From Candidatus Lernaella stagnicola (GTDB lineage Bacteria > Lernaellota > Lernaellaia > Lernaellales > Lernaellaceae): a stretch of DNA of 64,000 bases. Shown here in pieces: positions 34,828-43,600 of the stretch. A model generated the notes under the pieces. It saw only the letters and a program-made list of their open reading frames with translations, did not search any database and was not told the origin of the DNA. Position numbers and translations under genes: made by a program. The stretch lies in NCBI GenBank assembly GCA_030765525.1, contig JAVCCK010000030.1, positions 19,629 through 83,628 on the forward strand, given 5' to 3'. Positions within the stretch are counted from its first letter, which is position 1. Every line of letters starts with the position of its first letter.

Positions 34828-36359
34828 GCCGCGCCTCCTTTCTCACGCCGGTTGCGGAAGAACATAAACACGCCCGCGCCGCCCAGCGTAAAGGTCAACC
34901 AGCAGATCACAACCGACCAGTGCATGAAGCCCTGGTACGGACCGGCCTTGAAATCGTGACCGTAGAGCCCGCCCGTGATTTCCTTGTAGATCCCCGAGCC
35001 GACGACCAGGATGATCAAGCTCGGCAGCACGTAACGCAGCAGCACTTTGAACCACGCGCCGAGTTTGATCGAACTGTGCCGGTTGATGTGGGCGATCAGC
35101 TTGTCGGTGTCGAAAAGCCAGCCCAGGAAAATGCACTCGATCAACCCGCCCAGCAGCAGCCCGTAAGAAAACGCCCAGTGGTCGAACATGTCCAGCAGCG
35201 TTAAGCCCAAGGTGCCGTTGTTATCCAACCCCTTGTCGATCACCTGCGGCATGGCGAAGGAAATCGAACCGATGGCCCCCAAAAACGCCACCGCGACCAC
35301 CACTCTTTTGCGCGTAAAGCCAAAGGCGTCGATGATCGAAGACACCACGGTCTCGACCAGGCTCACCGCGCTGGTCAGCCCCGCGGTCAGCAGCAAGACG
35401 AAAAACAGCACGCCGAAGGTGCGCACCCAGAAGGGCATCTGCGCGAGGCCCTCGGGGATAACGAAGAACATCATCCCCAACGTGCTGGCCTTCGGGACGA
35501 TGGCAAAGGCGAACAGCAACGAGAAAATCGCCACGCCCGCCAGGTACTCGAAGCCGCAGTTCATCAACGAGATGGTCAGGGCGCTTTGCACGTCGTCGTT
35601 CTTTTTCGGCAGATAGGATGCGTACGTAGCCATGATGCCGAAGCCCAGCGACAACGTGAAGAAGATTTGGCTGATGGCGCCGAGCCACACCTCGCTGCTT
35701 TTCATCACGGCCCAGTCCGGCGTGAACAGCAGGTACACGCCCTCGAGCCCGTTGTCCAAGGTCAGCCCGCGGAAAATAAGGACGATCATAAACAGCCACA
35801 TCGCCGGCACGAACACCTTGACCACGGTCTCGATGGATTTCGTTCCCCAAAGCACCGTGAAGATGTTCAACATCCATACGAGCACGACGAACGCCAAGGC
35901 GTCGTAACGGCTGATCATGTCGAAGAAATGGCTCATCGAATTCGACAGCGTTCCCGCCGCCAACCCGAAGGCCTGCACGTCGGTCGGCGTCCACAACGGC
36001 CCGATGGAACGCAGGAGCATGCCGACGACCCAGCCGAGAATCGTGATGTAGTACATCGTGATGACGCCGGCGTTGAGCACGCCGAACCAGCCGAAATACT
36101 CGCCGCGCTTGCCGCCGATTTCCCGCATGGCCAACGGAAACGCCTTGCCGGTCATCCGCCCCAGGCCCAACTCGACGATCATCAAGGGTATGCCGATCAC
36201 GATCAGCGCGAGGAAATAGGGCAGATAAAACGCCCCCGCCCCAAACCGGTAGGCGTTCGCACCGAAAAACACGATGTTACCCAAACCGATGGCGCTGCCC
36301 GACGCGGCCAGGATGAAGCCTATCTTGCTACCCCAGGCTCCCCGTTTAGAGGCTGCCAT
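34824..36359 (-). CDS. Sodium-dependent transporter, neurotransmitter:sodium symporter (SNF) family
   Basis: The start is ATG 36359 behind GGGAGGA, giving 511 residues and about 12 transmembrane helices. The family hallmark is clear: GSKIGFILAASGSAIGLGNI in TM1, with the unwound segment, followed by NAYRFGAGAFYLPYFLALI (TM2). A second substrate/Na+ site region lies at GLTSAVSLVETVVS (TM8). The protein imports an amino acid or similar solute with Na+ in a LeuT-type mechanism. The coupled downstream gene encodes a possible accessory protein. Confidence 0.92.
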   Translation of the reverse strand: MAASKRGAWGSKIGFILAASGSAIGLGNIVFFGANAYRFGAGAFYLPYFLALIVIGIPLMIVELGLGRMTGKAFPLAMREIGGKRGEYFGWFGVLNAGVITMYYITILGWVVGMLLRSIGPLWTPTDVQAFGLAAGTLSNSMSHFFDMISRYDALAFVVLVWMLNIFTVLWGTKSIETVVKVFVPAMWLFMIVLIFRGLTLDNGLEGVYLLFTPDWAVMKSSEVWLGAISQIFFTLSLGFGIMATYASYLPKKNDDVQSALTISLMNCGFEYLAGVAIFSLLFAFAIVPKASTLGMMFFVIPEGLAQMPFWVRTFGVLFFVLLLTAGLTSAVSLVETVVSSIIDAFGFTRKRVVVAVAFLGAIGSISFAMPQVIDKGLDNNGTLGLTLLDMFDHWAFSYGLLLGGLIECIFLGWLFDTDKLIAHINRHSSIKLGAWFKVLLRYVLPSLIILVVGSGIYKEITGGLYGHDFKAGPYQGFMHWSVVICWLTFTLGGAGVFMFFRNRREKGGAA

Positions 36360-36558
36360 GAATCCTCCCGTCACATCTGCACTTGGATAATGAAAAATCA
36401 GGCTAAAAGGCGCGTTGCGCCAAGTCAAGCAAGGTCACGATCGGATACCGGCCGGCGCGACCAGTGTGTTTTCGTTAATGTGGGCGGCGGCGGCCCGCGC
36501 TACGGCGTCCAGGTGCTGGGTGGGGCAGACGAAAACGACCAGGCGTTCGCGCGCGGCG

Positions 36559-38403
36559 TCAGCGGGCGGAGTAGATGTCGCGGATCGCCTCTTTGGCGGC
36601 ACGGCAATCCGGATCGATTTCCAGGGCTTTGACGAAATACAACTCCGCCATGCTCGTATCGCCCGCCTCCTTGTGAATGCGGCCGAGGTAGACGTAGGCG
36701 GTGGTGTTGCGCTGGTCCACTTTGAGCGCTTCGCGCACGCGGGCCGTCGCATTCTGCAGCGTTTCAGGAGTTCGTTCGTGGGTTTTGAAATACGCCCATC
36801 CCAGGTACACGTGCAGACTGGGCTCGGCGAAACCACGTTCCTGAGCGATGTTCAACGCTTCGAAACCGCGTTCGAATTCTTCCTGTTCCAGAAGAGCCAC
36901 GCCCATGCGATAAATTTGATCGGCAGGATCATCGGCTGCGAAATCAAGATGGTCCGGCTCCATATCTTCCCCCATCGCCAACTCGTCCGGCGCGTCGAAG
37001 TCGATGTTCAACCCGTCGTCTTCGGCCGCAGCCACGTTGGTGCGGTCGACCATTTCGCCGAAATCGTCGTCGGCATTTTCGGCGTCGATATCCGGCAGCT
37101 CGCCGATATCGAAATCGTCGAGTTGATCCAGTCCGATTTCATCCGGTTCCGCCTGCCCGTCGTCGGCATCGGCCAACCGGCCTTCGATAATCTGCTGAAA
37201 CTCTTCCGCCACGTGCCGCGCGGCGTCCGATTCGACATCGTCCGCCGACGTCTCCGTGGGAGTCACGTCAGCCGGTCTTTCGTGAATGCTTTGTTCCGCT
37301 TCCTCAACGTCGCCGGCCCGACCGCCCCGTACTTCCTCAAGCCGTTGCTTGATTCGCGCACGCAGCAAGACCGCCAGAGATTCGGTGGAATCGGCTTGCC
37401 GCAAATCGGAGATGTCGACACCCTGCTCGGCCGCTCGGCGCAGAATCTCCGCGGCGAGCTTCATACTCTCGGCATGGTGGTGTTCGTCCTGACCCGCCGC
37501 CGCCGGCTCCGGTTCGGGTTCCTGGGCGACTTCCTCGTGGATACGATCCACGCTTTTTTCAGCCTGCCGGAACGCCCATTCCCATTTTCCCTCTTCGGCC
37601 GTGGGCGCGGCGGTTTCGGTTTCGCCGCGTTTTTTCTTTCGAGAGACGCCGCTGCGGGCGAATTTCGCGCATTCGATGGTCAGCAGGCCGAAAATCAGGG
37701 CGCGCACGTCCGGCGCATCTAGTTCCGACTCCGCGACGATGTCCCCCGGCGTCTTGCCCTCGCGAATCCATTGGCCGATCTGCTTTTCGGCGTCGGTGAC
37801 CAACACGTCATCAAGGTCGATCAGCGCGTCCTTGAAGGTTTTCAAGGGCGTCGCGGAGCGTTTGCGTAACCGATCCTCGATCATCCCGGGGTGATAATAT
37901 TTGCGGATACCGTCGATCAGCCAACGCAGCGTGCGCTGGGGGTCGGGTAGCTCCTGAGAATCGGGCATCTCCTGCTCGTAAAACGCGTAATCGCCGCTGC
38001 GCCAGTTGAACAAGCCCATGATATTGCGTTCGTAATAGATGCCCGCCAGACGACGAATTTGCCCGTACTGGACCATTTTCTGTTCGATCATCAGGTGCAG
38101 CGCGGTGGTCTCTTCCGCCTTCGCCTTCGCGCCGAAATTCTGTAACTCTTCACTGGTAATGACACCGTGGTGCACTAAAAACAAACCGAACTCGGGCTCC
38201 TCGAACAGAAACCGCTCACACAGCACCAAACAGCCTTCGTTCAGGTAGAGCCGAACGCGGGTCGGATCACCGTCGAAAGAAAGCACACCCCGTTTTTTGG
38301 CCTTGAAGAATCCATAAATTAACCTAGCGGGATGAATCTGGGTTAAACTACCCTTAATAGCGGGCGTTTCTAAGGGGCGAGTGTCGTGATTAATAGGCAT
38401 CAT
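36559..38403 (-). CDS. DUF4388 (PATAN-like) protein with C-terminal TPRs
   Basis: The 614-residue cytoplasmic protein begins with a DUF4388 domain (about 15-200, LTQIHPARLIYGFFKAKKRG, NIMGLFNWRSGDYAFYE). An acidic, poorly conserved middle follows (about 270-490), then TPR repeats in the last 110 residues (GVALLEQEEFERGFEALNIA, TTAYVYLGRIHKEAGDTSMA). DUF4388 proteins are common in Myxococcota and other deltaproteobacterial lineages, where they are thought to act in signalling with response regulators and GTPases. Here it stands alone. The start ATGATG lies within about 10 bases of a predicted -10 box, so a leaderless transcript is possible. Confidence 0.82.
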   Translation of the reverse strand: MMPINHDTRPLETPAIKGSLTQIHPARLIYGFFKAKKRGVLSFDGDPTRVRLYLNEGCLVLCERFLFEEPEFGLFLVHHGVITSEELQNFGAKAKAEETTALHLMIEQKMVQYGQIRRLAGIYYERNIMGLFNWRSGDYAFYEQEMPDSQELPDPQRTLRWLIDGIRKYYHPGMIEDRLRKRSATPLKTFKDALIDLDDVLVTDAEKQIGQWIREGKTPGDIVAESELDAPDVRALIFGLLTIECAKFARSGVSRKKKRGETETAAPTAEEGKWEWAFRQAEKSVDRIHEEVAQEPEPEPAAAGQDEHHHAESMKLAAEILRRAAEQGVDISDLRQADSTESLAVLLRARIKQRLEEVRGGRAGDVEEAEQSIHERPADVTPTETSADDVESDAARHVAEEFQQIIEGRLADADDGQAEPDEIGLDQLDDFDIGELPDIDAENADDDFGEMVDRTNVAAAEDDGLNIDFDAPDELAMGEDMEPDHLDFAADDPADQIYRMGVALLEQEEFERGFEALNIAQERGFAEPSLHVYLGWAYFKTHERTPETLQNATARVREALKVDQRNTTAYVYLGRIHKEAGDTSMAELYFVKALEIDPDCRAAKEAIRDIYSAR

Positions 38404-38411
38404 GTACGAAA

Positions 38412-38440
38412 ATTTGTTCGAGTCTCTGGTTGCGTGTCAA
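38412..38440 (-). promoter_or_regulatory. Candidate promoter for the DUF4388 gene, possibly leaderless
   Basis: On the minus strand TTGACA (38435-38440) and ACAAAT (38412-38417) are 17 bases apart. The ATG at 38403 is only 9 bases beyond the -10 box and has no ribosome-binding site. Confidence 0.45.
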
Positions 38441-38508
38441 GCCACGTGCGAATTTTCCACTATTTTCGCCACGTTGGAAAGACTAAATTCCAATTTGTCG
38501 AAAAAAAA

Positions 38509-39357
38509 ATGTCCTGCCTGCTGATTATTGCCGCCATATCGGCGCTCTTCGCGGTCTCCACATTCGCGGCCGACGACGTTGTCGTGCTGCAACCACGCCA
38601 CCGGACCGCCCAAAGCCTCCTGCCCGCCCTGGAGGCGGCGGCCGGAAAAACCGCCACCATCGGCATCGATTCGCGCACCGGCCGCATCATCGTGCAGGGC
38701 GACCAGGCCGCTATCGCCCGGGTCAAAAAAGTCCTGCAGCAACTCGACGTTCCCCTGCGCAACGTGCTTGTCGAATGGCAGCGCGTCGGCCAAACCGAAT
38801 ACGAAAACCTCGGCATCGACGTCACATGGCGTGTCGAAGGACGCGGCTGGCGCGTGGGCACCCTGCCCTTGGAAGGCACCGAACGAGGTGGCCTCGTCGG
38901 CACCCGAGGCGGCGTCACCAAACGCATCCACCGCAGCACCGACGCCTCCCGGCAAACCGTCCGCGTGCTGGAAGGGGGCACCGCCGCCCTGGTGACCGGG
39001 CGCAAGCAAGGTTTCTCGCCCGATCGAGTCGCTGTCGGACGTGGGCGGCGCCCGCTGGTCGCCGGAAGCATTCAAGACGTTCAGGTCTCGTTGATGGTGC
39101 GCCCGCGCGTGGTGGGCGAGCAGATTGAGCTGGCCGTGTTCCCGCAGACGGTATGGTTCACCGACGCCGGGCGGCAAGTGCAAGTCGCCGAAGATTTGGC
39201 CACCGTCGTGCGAATTCAAAGCGGCGAACAGTTCCTACTCGGCTCGGTGACCGGGCAATCGCAAACGACGATATTGCAGGGAGTCTTCGAACAACTGGAG
39301 CAGAACCACGCGGCGACCGATACCGTCTATTTGATGCGGGCGACCATCGAGCCCTAA
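38509..39357 (+). CDS. Secretin-like domain protein without a full pore domain
   Basis: I choose ATG 38509, giving 282 residues; a ribosome-binding site is not evident (an A-run precedes it). A signal peptide (IIAAISALFAVSTFAADDVV) is followed by a secretin N-domain-like region (about 25-90, TGRIIVQGDQAAIARVKKVL, QQLDVPLRNVLVEWQRVGQT). A C-terminal region (about 185-280, QLMVRP-like, GSIQDVQVSLMVRPRVVGEQ) resembles the secretin core of type II/III secretion and type IV pilus channels. It is shorter than the usual secretin and no secretion genes are adjacent. It could be a periplasmic relative or a degenerated secretin. It is convergent with murA, 3 bases apart. Confidence 0.65.
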   Translation: MSCLLIIAAISALFAVSTFAADDVVVLQPRHRTAQSLLPALEAAAGKTATIGIDSRTGRIIVQGDQAAIARVKKVLQQLDVPLRNVLVEWQRVGQTEYENLGIDVTWRVEGRGWRVGTLPLEGTERGGLVGTRGGVTKRIHRSTDASRQTVRVLEGGTAALVTGRKQGFSPDRVAVGRGRRPLVAGSIQDVQVSLMVRPRVVGEQIELAVFPQTVWFTDAGRQVQVAEDLATVVRIQSGEQFLLGSVTGQSQTTILQGVFEQLEQNHAATDTVYLMRATIEP

Positions 39358-39360
39358 CGG

Positions 39361-40626
39361 TTAGGGTATCGGTTGCTTGGCGCGGCGGATTTTCGCGCCC
39401 AGCGCGTTGAGCTTGTCGTCCAGGCGTTCGTAGCCGCGATCCAAATGATAGATCCGCAGCACTTCGGTCACGCTGTCGGCCGCCAGCCCGGCCAACACCA
39501 AACTCGCCGACGCGCGCAAATCGGTCGCCATCACCGGCGCGCCGGACAGCAGCGGCACGCCGCGCACCAGGGCGGTGTTTCCTTCGATGCTGATTTGCGC
39601 CCCCATGCGCTGCAATTCCGAGACGTGCATGAAGCGATTCTCAAAAATCGTTTCGGTGATCACCGAAAGCCCGTCGGCCAGGCACGCCAGGGCCATCAAT
39701 TGCGCCTGCATATCGGTGGCGAAGCCCGGATAGGGGCGCGTCTTGACGTCGACGGCGTGTATGCGGTGCGGACCGATCACGCGCAGGTCGCCGTTTTCCG
39801 GCTCGATCGTCAGGCCCGCCTGCCGCAGCTTTTCCACGACGGTCTGCAAATGGTGCAGCGGCGCGTTTTTCAGCAGGATATTCCCCCGCGTGACGCCGGC
39901 GGCGACCATCAGCGTACCGGCCTCGATGCGATCGGCGATCAGGGTTTGTTCGACACCGTGCAATTCGCTCACGCCCTGAATGCGAATCACGTCGGTGCCG
40001 TCGCCCTCGATGCGCGCGCCCATGCCGCGCAGCCAATCGGCCAAGGCGGTGATTTCCGGTTCCCGCGCCACGTTTTCCAGCACCGTTTCGCCTTCGGCGA
40101 GCGCGGCGGCCATCATGAGATTCTCGGTGCCGCCGACGGTGACGAAGTCGAAACATACCGTGTTGCCGCGCAGACCGTGCGGGGCCGACGCTTCGATGTA
40201 TCCGTGCTCCACGGTGATTTTCGCGCCCAGCCGCTGCAAACCCCGCAGGTGTTGGTCCACCGGTCGCGCGCCGATGGCGCAACCGCCGGGTAGCGAGACG
40301 CGGGCCCGGCGCAACCGCGCCACAAGCGGCCCCAAAATGAGCACGCCCGCGCGCATGGTTTTGACGATTTCATACGGCGCTTCGTGGCCGACCAAGCCGG
40401 CCGGATCGACGCGGATGTCGCCGTTCTCGCCGCTCAGCTTCACGCCAAGGCCTTCCAGCAGCCGTTTGACCGTGCGGATATCGTGCAGTTGCGGCACGTC
40501 GCGCAAGGTACTGGGCGCTTCGGTGAGAATCGTGGCGCACAACATCGGCAACGCCGCGTTTTTCGCCCCGCTTACCCGCACTTCACCCAGCAGCCTCTCG
40601 CCGCCGGTGATGACCATTTTTTCCAC
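39361..40626 (-). CDS. murA: UDP-N-acetylglucosamine 1-carboxyvinyltransferase MurA
   Basis: GTG 40626, five bases after GAGGAGG, gives a protein starting [16 protein letters not shown], which aligns with known MurA starts; the ATG three codons later is less well placed. The 421-residue protein has GAKNAALP, the catalytic Cys116 in [14 protein letters not shown] (fosfomycin target), and the RAG and DMQAQ (about 300) motifs. It catalyses the first committed step of peptidoglycan synthesis. It follows prmC by 17 bases in a tRNA-Pro-prmC-murA unit. Confidence 0.96.
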   Translation of the reverse strand: MEKMVITGGERLLGEVRVSGAKNAALPMLCATILTEAPSTLRDVPQLHDIRTVKRLLEGLGVKLSGENGDIRVDPAGLVGHEAPYEIVKTMRAGVLILGPLVARLRRARVSLPGGCAIGARPVDQHLRGLQRLGAKITVEHGYIEASAPHGLRGNTVCFDFVTVGGTENLMMAAALAEGETVLENVAREPEITALADWLRGMGARIEGDGTDVIRIQGVSELHGVEQTLIADRIEAGTLMVAAGVTRGNILLKNAPLHHLQTVVEKLRQAGLTIEPENGDLRVIGPHRIHAVDVKTRPYPGFATDMQAQLMALACLADGLSVITETIFENRFMHVSELQRMGAQISIEGNTALVRGVPLLSGAPVMATDLRASASLVLAGLAADSVTEVLRIYHLDRGYERLDDKLNALGAKIRRAKQPIP

Positions 40627-40643
40627 AACCGCCTCCTCGCCGC

Positions 40644-41495
40644 TTAGCTGCGGCGTCCGATCACTACTCGCTCGATGCCCGCCAGGTCGCAACGCCTCTC
40701 GACGCCGTCAAAGCCGCCCGCCGCGAACAACTCGGCTACCGCGTCGGCCTGCCCCGCCCCGCACTCCACGACCAGCCAACCGGCCGGTTTGAGCGCTTCA
40801 CGCGCCCGGGGTACGAGCTTGCGAATCACATCCAAACCATCCGGGCCACCGTCCAACGCCAGGGCGGGATCATACTGCGCGACCTCGGGCATCAGCGTCG
40901 CCAAGTCTCCCGAGGCAATATAGGGCGGATTGCTCAGCACGGCGTCGAATCCGCCGGCCTCGGCATCCAGCAAGCTTACCTCGCACACCTCAACGCGGTC
41001 TTCCACCTGGAGCCGCGCAATGTTCTCGCGCGCCAGGTCGGCCGCCTCGGGCGACACTTCGGTGGCCGTTACGCGCCACGCGGGGCGTTGCTTGGCCAGG
41101 CTGACGGCCACGCACCCGCTGCCGGTGCCGACCTCGCACAGCGCGGCGTTTGTTTCCGGCAGTAACGCGAGCGCCGTTTCCACAAGCAGTTCGGTCTCGG
41201 GCCGTGGAACCAGCGCGCGGGCGTCGCAAAGAAAAGACAACCCGTAGAACTCCCGGGTTCCTACCAAGTGCGCCACCGGTTCGCGGCACCCGCGGCGCCG
41301 CACCCATTCGCGCATCGTCGCCAGTTCGCCGGCCTCCAGCGGTTGATCGAAGCGCAAATACAGCCCCACGCGGTCGCAGCCCAATACCTTCGCCAACAGC
41401 ACTTCGGCATCGAGCCGGGCGCTTTCAATTCCCTTGCCCGCGAAATAGTCGCGACACCAATGGAGCAGTTTTAGAACAGTCCAGGTTTCATTCAT
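40644..41495 (-). CDS. prmC: Peptide chain release factor N5-glutamine methyltransferase PrmC
   Basis: The product from ATG 41495 has 283 residues. An N-terminal helical domain (about 1-80) binds the release factor. The methyltransferase domain has the SAM motif EVGTGSGCVAVSLA (about 125) and the catalytic NPPY in VLSNPPYIASGDL. PrmC methylates the GGQ glutamine of RF1 and RF2. It sits between a tRNA-Pro gene (20 bases upstream) and murA. Upstream in-frame codons lie within the tRNA and are not used. Confidence 0.95.
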   Translation of the reverse strand: MNETWTVLKLLHWCRDYFAGKGIESARLDAEVLLAKVLGCDRVGLYLRFDQPLEAGELATMREWVRRRGCREPVAHLVGTREFYGLSFLCDARALVPRPETELLVETALALLPETNAALCEVGTGSGCVAVSLAKQRPAWRVTATEVSPEAADLARENIARLQVEDRVEVCEVSLLDAEAGGFDAVLSNPPYIASGDLATLMPEVAQYDPALALDGGPDGLDVIRKLVPRAREALKPAGWLVVECGAGQADAVAELFAAGGFDGVERRCDLAGIERVVIGRRS

Positions 41496-41514
41496 GATCG
41501 TCTTTCGACTCGAT

Positions 41515-41588
41515 TCGGGGCGGCCGGACTCGAACCGGCGACCCCCGGTTCCCAAAACCGGTGCGCTACCAGACTGCGCCACGCCCCG
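41515..41588 (-). tRNA. tRNA-Pro (anticodon UGG)
   Basis: The 74-base gene folds into a full cloverleaf. The acceptor stem is CGGGGCG/CGCCCCG with discriminator A. The D arm includes CAGTCTGGTAGCG. The anticodon stem CCGGT/ACCGG holds the loop TTTGGGA with anticodon UGG. The T arm has GGTTCGAATCC. The 3' CCA is not encoded, so it must be added by CCA transferase. Confidence 0.97.
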
Positions 41589-41602
41589 AAAAATGACACC
41601 GG

Positions 41603-41631
41603 AAAATAGCACGCGGCCACCGCCGGCTCAA
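41603..41631 (-). promoter_or_regulatory. Promoter for the tRNA-Pro-prmC-murA unit
   Basis: On the minus strand TTGAGC (41626-41631) and TATTTT (41603-41608) are 17 bases apart, and the -10 box ends 15 bases before the tRNA 5' end. No terminator separates the tRNA from prmC. Confidence 0.65.
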
Positions 41632-41656
41632 GACGAACGATGGGGCCGGCCCCAAG

Positions 41657-41687
41657 AAAAAGCGCGGCGGAAACCCGCCGCGCTTTT
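41657..41687 (-). terminator. Bidirectional terminator next to the 41707 gene
   Basis: A 13-bp stem (AAAAGCGCGGCGG at 41658-41670 with CCGCCGCGCTTTT at 41675-41687) has A and T tracts on both sides. It ends the minus-strand gene that stops at 41707. Confidence 0.88.
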
Positions 41688-41706
41688 ATGTTTCAATGCT
41701 ACTCGA

Positions 41707-43464
41707 TCAGCAACCGCAACCGTCGTCGTCGTCGTCATCGTCGTCGGCGCCGTCGCCGCCGTTGTCGTCGTCGCTGCCGGTCGTGTCATCATCGCCGGTC
41801 GTATCGTCGTCACCGATCGTGTCGTCGTCGCCCGTGGTGTCGTCATCACCAACGGTATCGTCGTCGCTGCCGAACACGGTGATGGTCACCGTGTCGGTGT
41901 CGGCATCGGTGCCGTCGTCGACGGTCAGCGTCACGATGATGTCGCCCGCCGTACCGGCCGTGAAGGTCGTCGCCACGGCAGTCGCGTCATCAAAGGTCAC
42001 GCCGTCGGCTTCCCACAGGTAGGTCAACGGGTCTTCGTCGGCGTCGGAGGAGCCGCTGCCGTCCAGGGCCACGGTGTCACCGAGGTCGACTTCTTGATCA
42101 TCGCCCGCGTCGGCAATCGGCGGGTCATTAAGCTGCGTGTACTTGTAAACCGCCAAGTCGAACGCGGCGGCATAACCGAGCTTGTTGCTGCCCCAGCCGA
42201 AACCGAGTATCGGGTGGCCCCACGGCACGACGGTGTCTTCCTGTTGCCAGGTCAAGCCGCTGTCATCGGAATACATGATCAGCGCTTTGTAGCTGAAGCT
42301 GTTACCGGCCGCGCCGCCCAGGAATCCGATTTGGCCGCTGGGCTGGAAGGACATCGCGCCCAGCGCGTAAGACGGAGCGCCCGGAATGTTGGGCTGCGGC
42401 ACGCGGGAAGTCACATCTTCCCAGGTGTCGCCGGCGTCTTCGGAGACCCACAGGTTGTAGGGATGCGTCGTGTAGACGTGCGGATCGCCCATCACCCAGA
42501 TGGTGTCCTCATCGACCATTTCGACCCACATGTAGCCATCGCTGGGTGTATCTTGCACTAGTTCCCAGGTCTGGCCGCCGTCGTGGGTGCGGTAGATTTG
42601 GCCGTCGGTGTACTTGCCACCCATCAATTCGGGGTGCTCTTCACGATACTTCAAGCGATACATCGGGTCGTGTTGATACAGCGCGCGATGTTTGGCGCTG
42701 CGGTACATCGCCATGGCCTCTTCATAGGTCATTTCGCCCTTGGCCTCGGGTTCGTCTTCCATCGAGCCGGTGATGATGAAACCGTACTCCGGCGTGATGA
42801 AATCGACGTCGTTGAAGTAAGTCTCGTTGTTGCCCGGCGAGTTGATGCGGTTCCAGCTCGCGCCGCCGTCCTGCGTCCGAATGATGTACTGCGGGCCGCC
42901 GACCGCGTACCCGATGGTGTCGTCGGCGTAATCCATCGCGGTGGCCATGTTCATCATGCTGGCGCCGTTAATCTCGGCCACGGTCCAGTTGATGCCGCCG
43001 TCGTTGGAGTACTCAATCATGGTCTGCATTTGGAGCATGCAAACGAACATGCACGCCGGGAACGGCGTCTGCTCGAGGCATTCCGGGTTGATGCCGAAGC
43101 CGATGAGCTGCACGTTGTCCGGACCCGTCGAGTCGACCTGCAGGAACATGTTCATGATCTGCAGCATCATGCAATCATCGGTTATGTAGGTCATGTCCAA
43201 TTCGTGAATCGGTACGAATGTCTGGCCGCCGTTGTGCGTGGCCCAAGCGTGCTGAATCGACAGCGCGCCACTCTGATACATGCCCACCGTGTAGGCCGTG
43301 TCTTCATCCGGCACCGTAATGCCCATGACCGCGGCGTTGGACAAACCCGGCGGGTACGGCAACGGATCCCAGACTTCTTCCCAGACTCCGTATTCGGCCA
43401 TCGCCGGCATGGCCCATAGGGCAGCCGCCATGCACAGTGCCAACAAAATACTAACTTTCTTCAT
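41707..43464 (-). CDS. Secreted Ycf48/BNR-repeat protein with PKD domain, Asp tail and C-terminal CGC (paralogue C)
   Basis: The 585-residue product starts at ATG 43464 behind AGGAGG. A type I signal peptide ends AMAE. A Ycf48/BNR-like propeller (about 25-440) has repeated sensor blades: THNGGQTFVPI, RTQDGGASWNRI, RTHDGGQTWELV, SEDAGDTWEDV and SDDSGLTWQQE. A PKD/Ig-like domain follows (about 450-535, AGDDQEVDLGDTVALDGSGS). The tail of DDDTTGDDDT units ends DDDDDDDDGCGC. It is paralogous to the 44625 gene. It is exported, and the terminal CGC may be an anchoring signal. A good promoter lies at 43557-43586. Confidence 0.85.
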   Translation of the reverse strand: MKKVSILLALCMAAALWAMPAMAEYGVWEEVWDPLPYPPGLSNAAVMGITVPDEDTAYTVGMYQSGALSIQHAWATHNGGQTFVPIHELDMTYITDDCMMLQIMNMFLQVDSTGPDNVQLIGFGINPECLEQTPFPACMFVCMLQMQTMIEYSNDGGINWTVAEINGASMMNMATAMDYADDTIGYAVGGPQYIIRTQDGGASWNRINSPGNNETYFNDVDFITPEYGFIITGSMEDEPEAKGEMTYEEAMAMYRSAKHRALYQHDPMYRLKYREEHPELMGGKYTDGQIYRTHDGGQTWELVQDTPSDGYMWVEMVDEDTIWVMGDPHVYTTHPYNLWVSEDAGDTWEDVTSRVPQPNIPGAPSYALGAMSFQPSGQIGFLGGAAGNSFSYKALIMYSDDSGLTWQQEDTVVPWGHPILGFGWGSNKLGYAAAFDLAVYKYTQLNDPPIADAGDDQEVDLGDTVALDGSGSSDADEDPLTYLWEADGVTFDDATAVATTFTAGTAGDIIVTLTVDDGTDADTDTVTITVFGSDDDTVGDDDTTGDDDTIGDDDTTGDDDTTGSDDDNGGDGADDDDDDDDGCGC

Positions 43465-43556
43465 TTCGAAAAACCTCCTGAAATATTATGACGCCGCCAA
43501 GCGGGATCCGTTCATCCTTATCCGCGGCTTCGCGGGCCGTGATTCCTCAGCCCCTG

Positions 43557-43586
43557 ATACTAGAACGGCCTTATGGAGAGTGTCAA
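43557..43586 (-). promoter_or_regulatory. Sigma70-type promoter for the 41707-43464 gene
   Basis: On the minus strand TTGACA (43581-43586), 18 bases, TAGTAT (43557-43562), about 90 bases upstream of the start. Confidence 0.6.
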
Positions 43587-43600
43587 TCTTTCCGCGTGAC

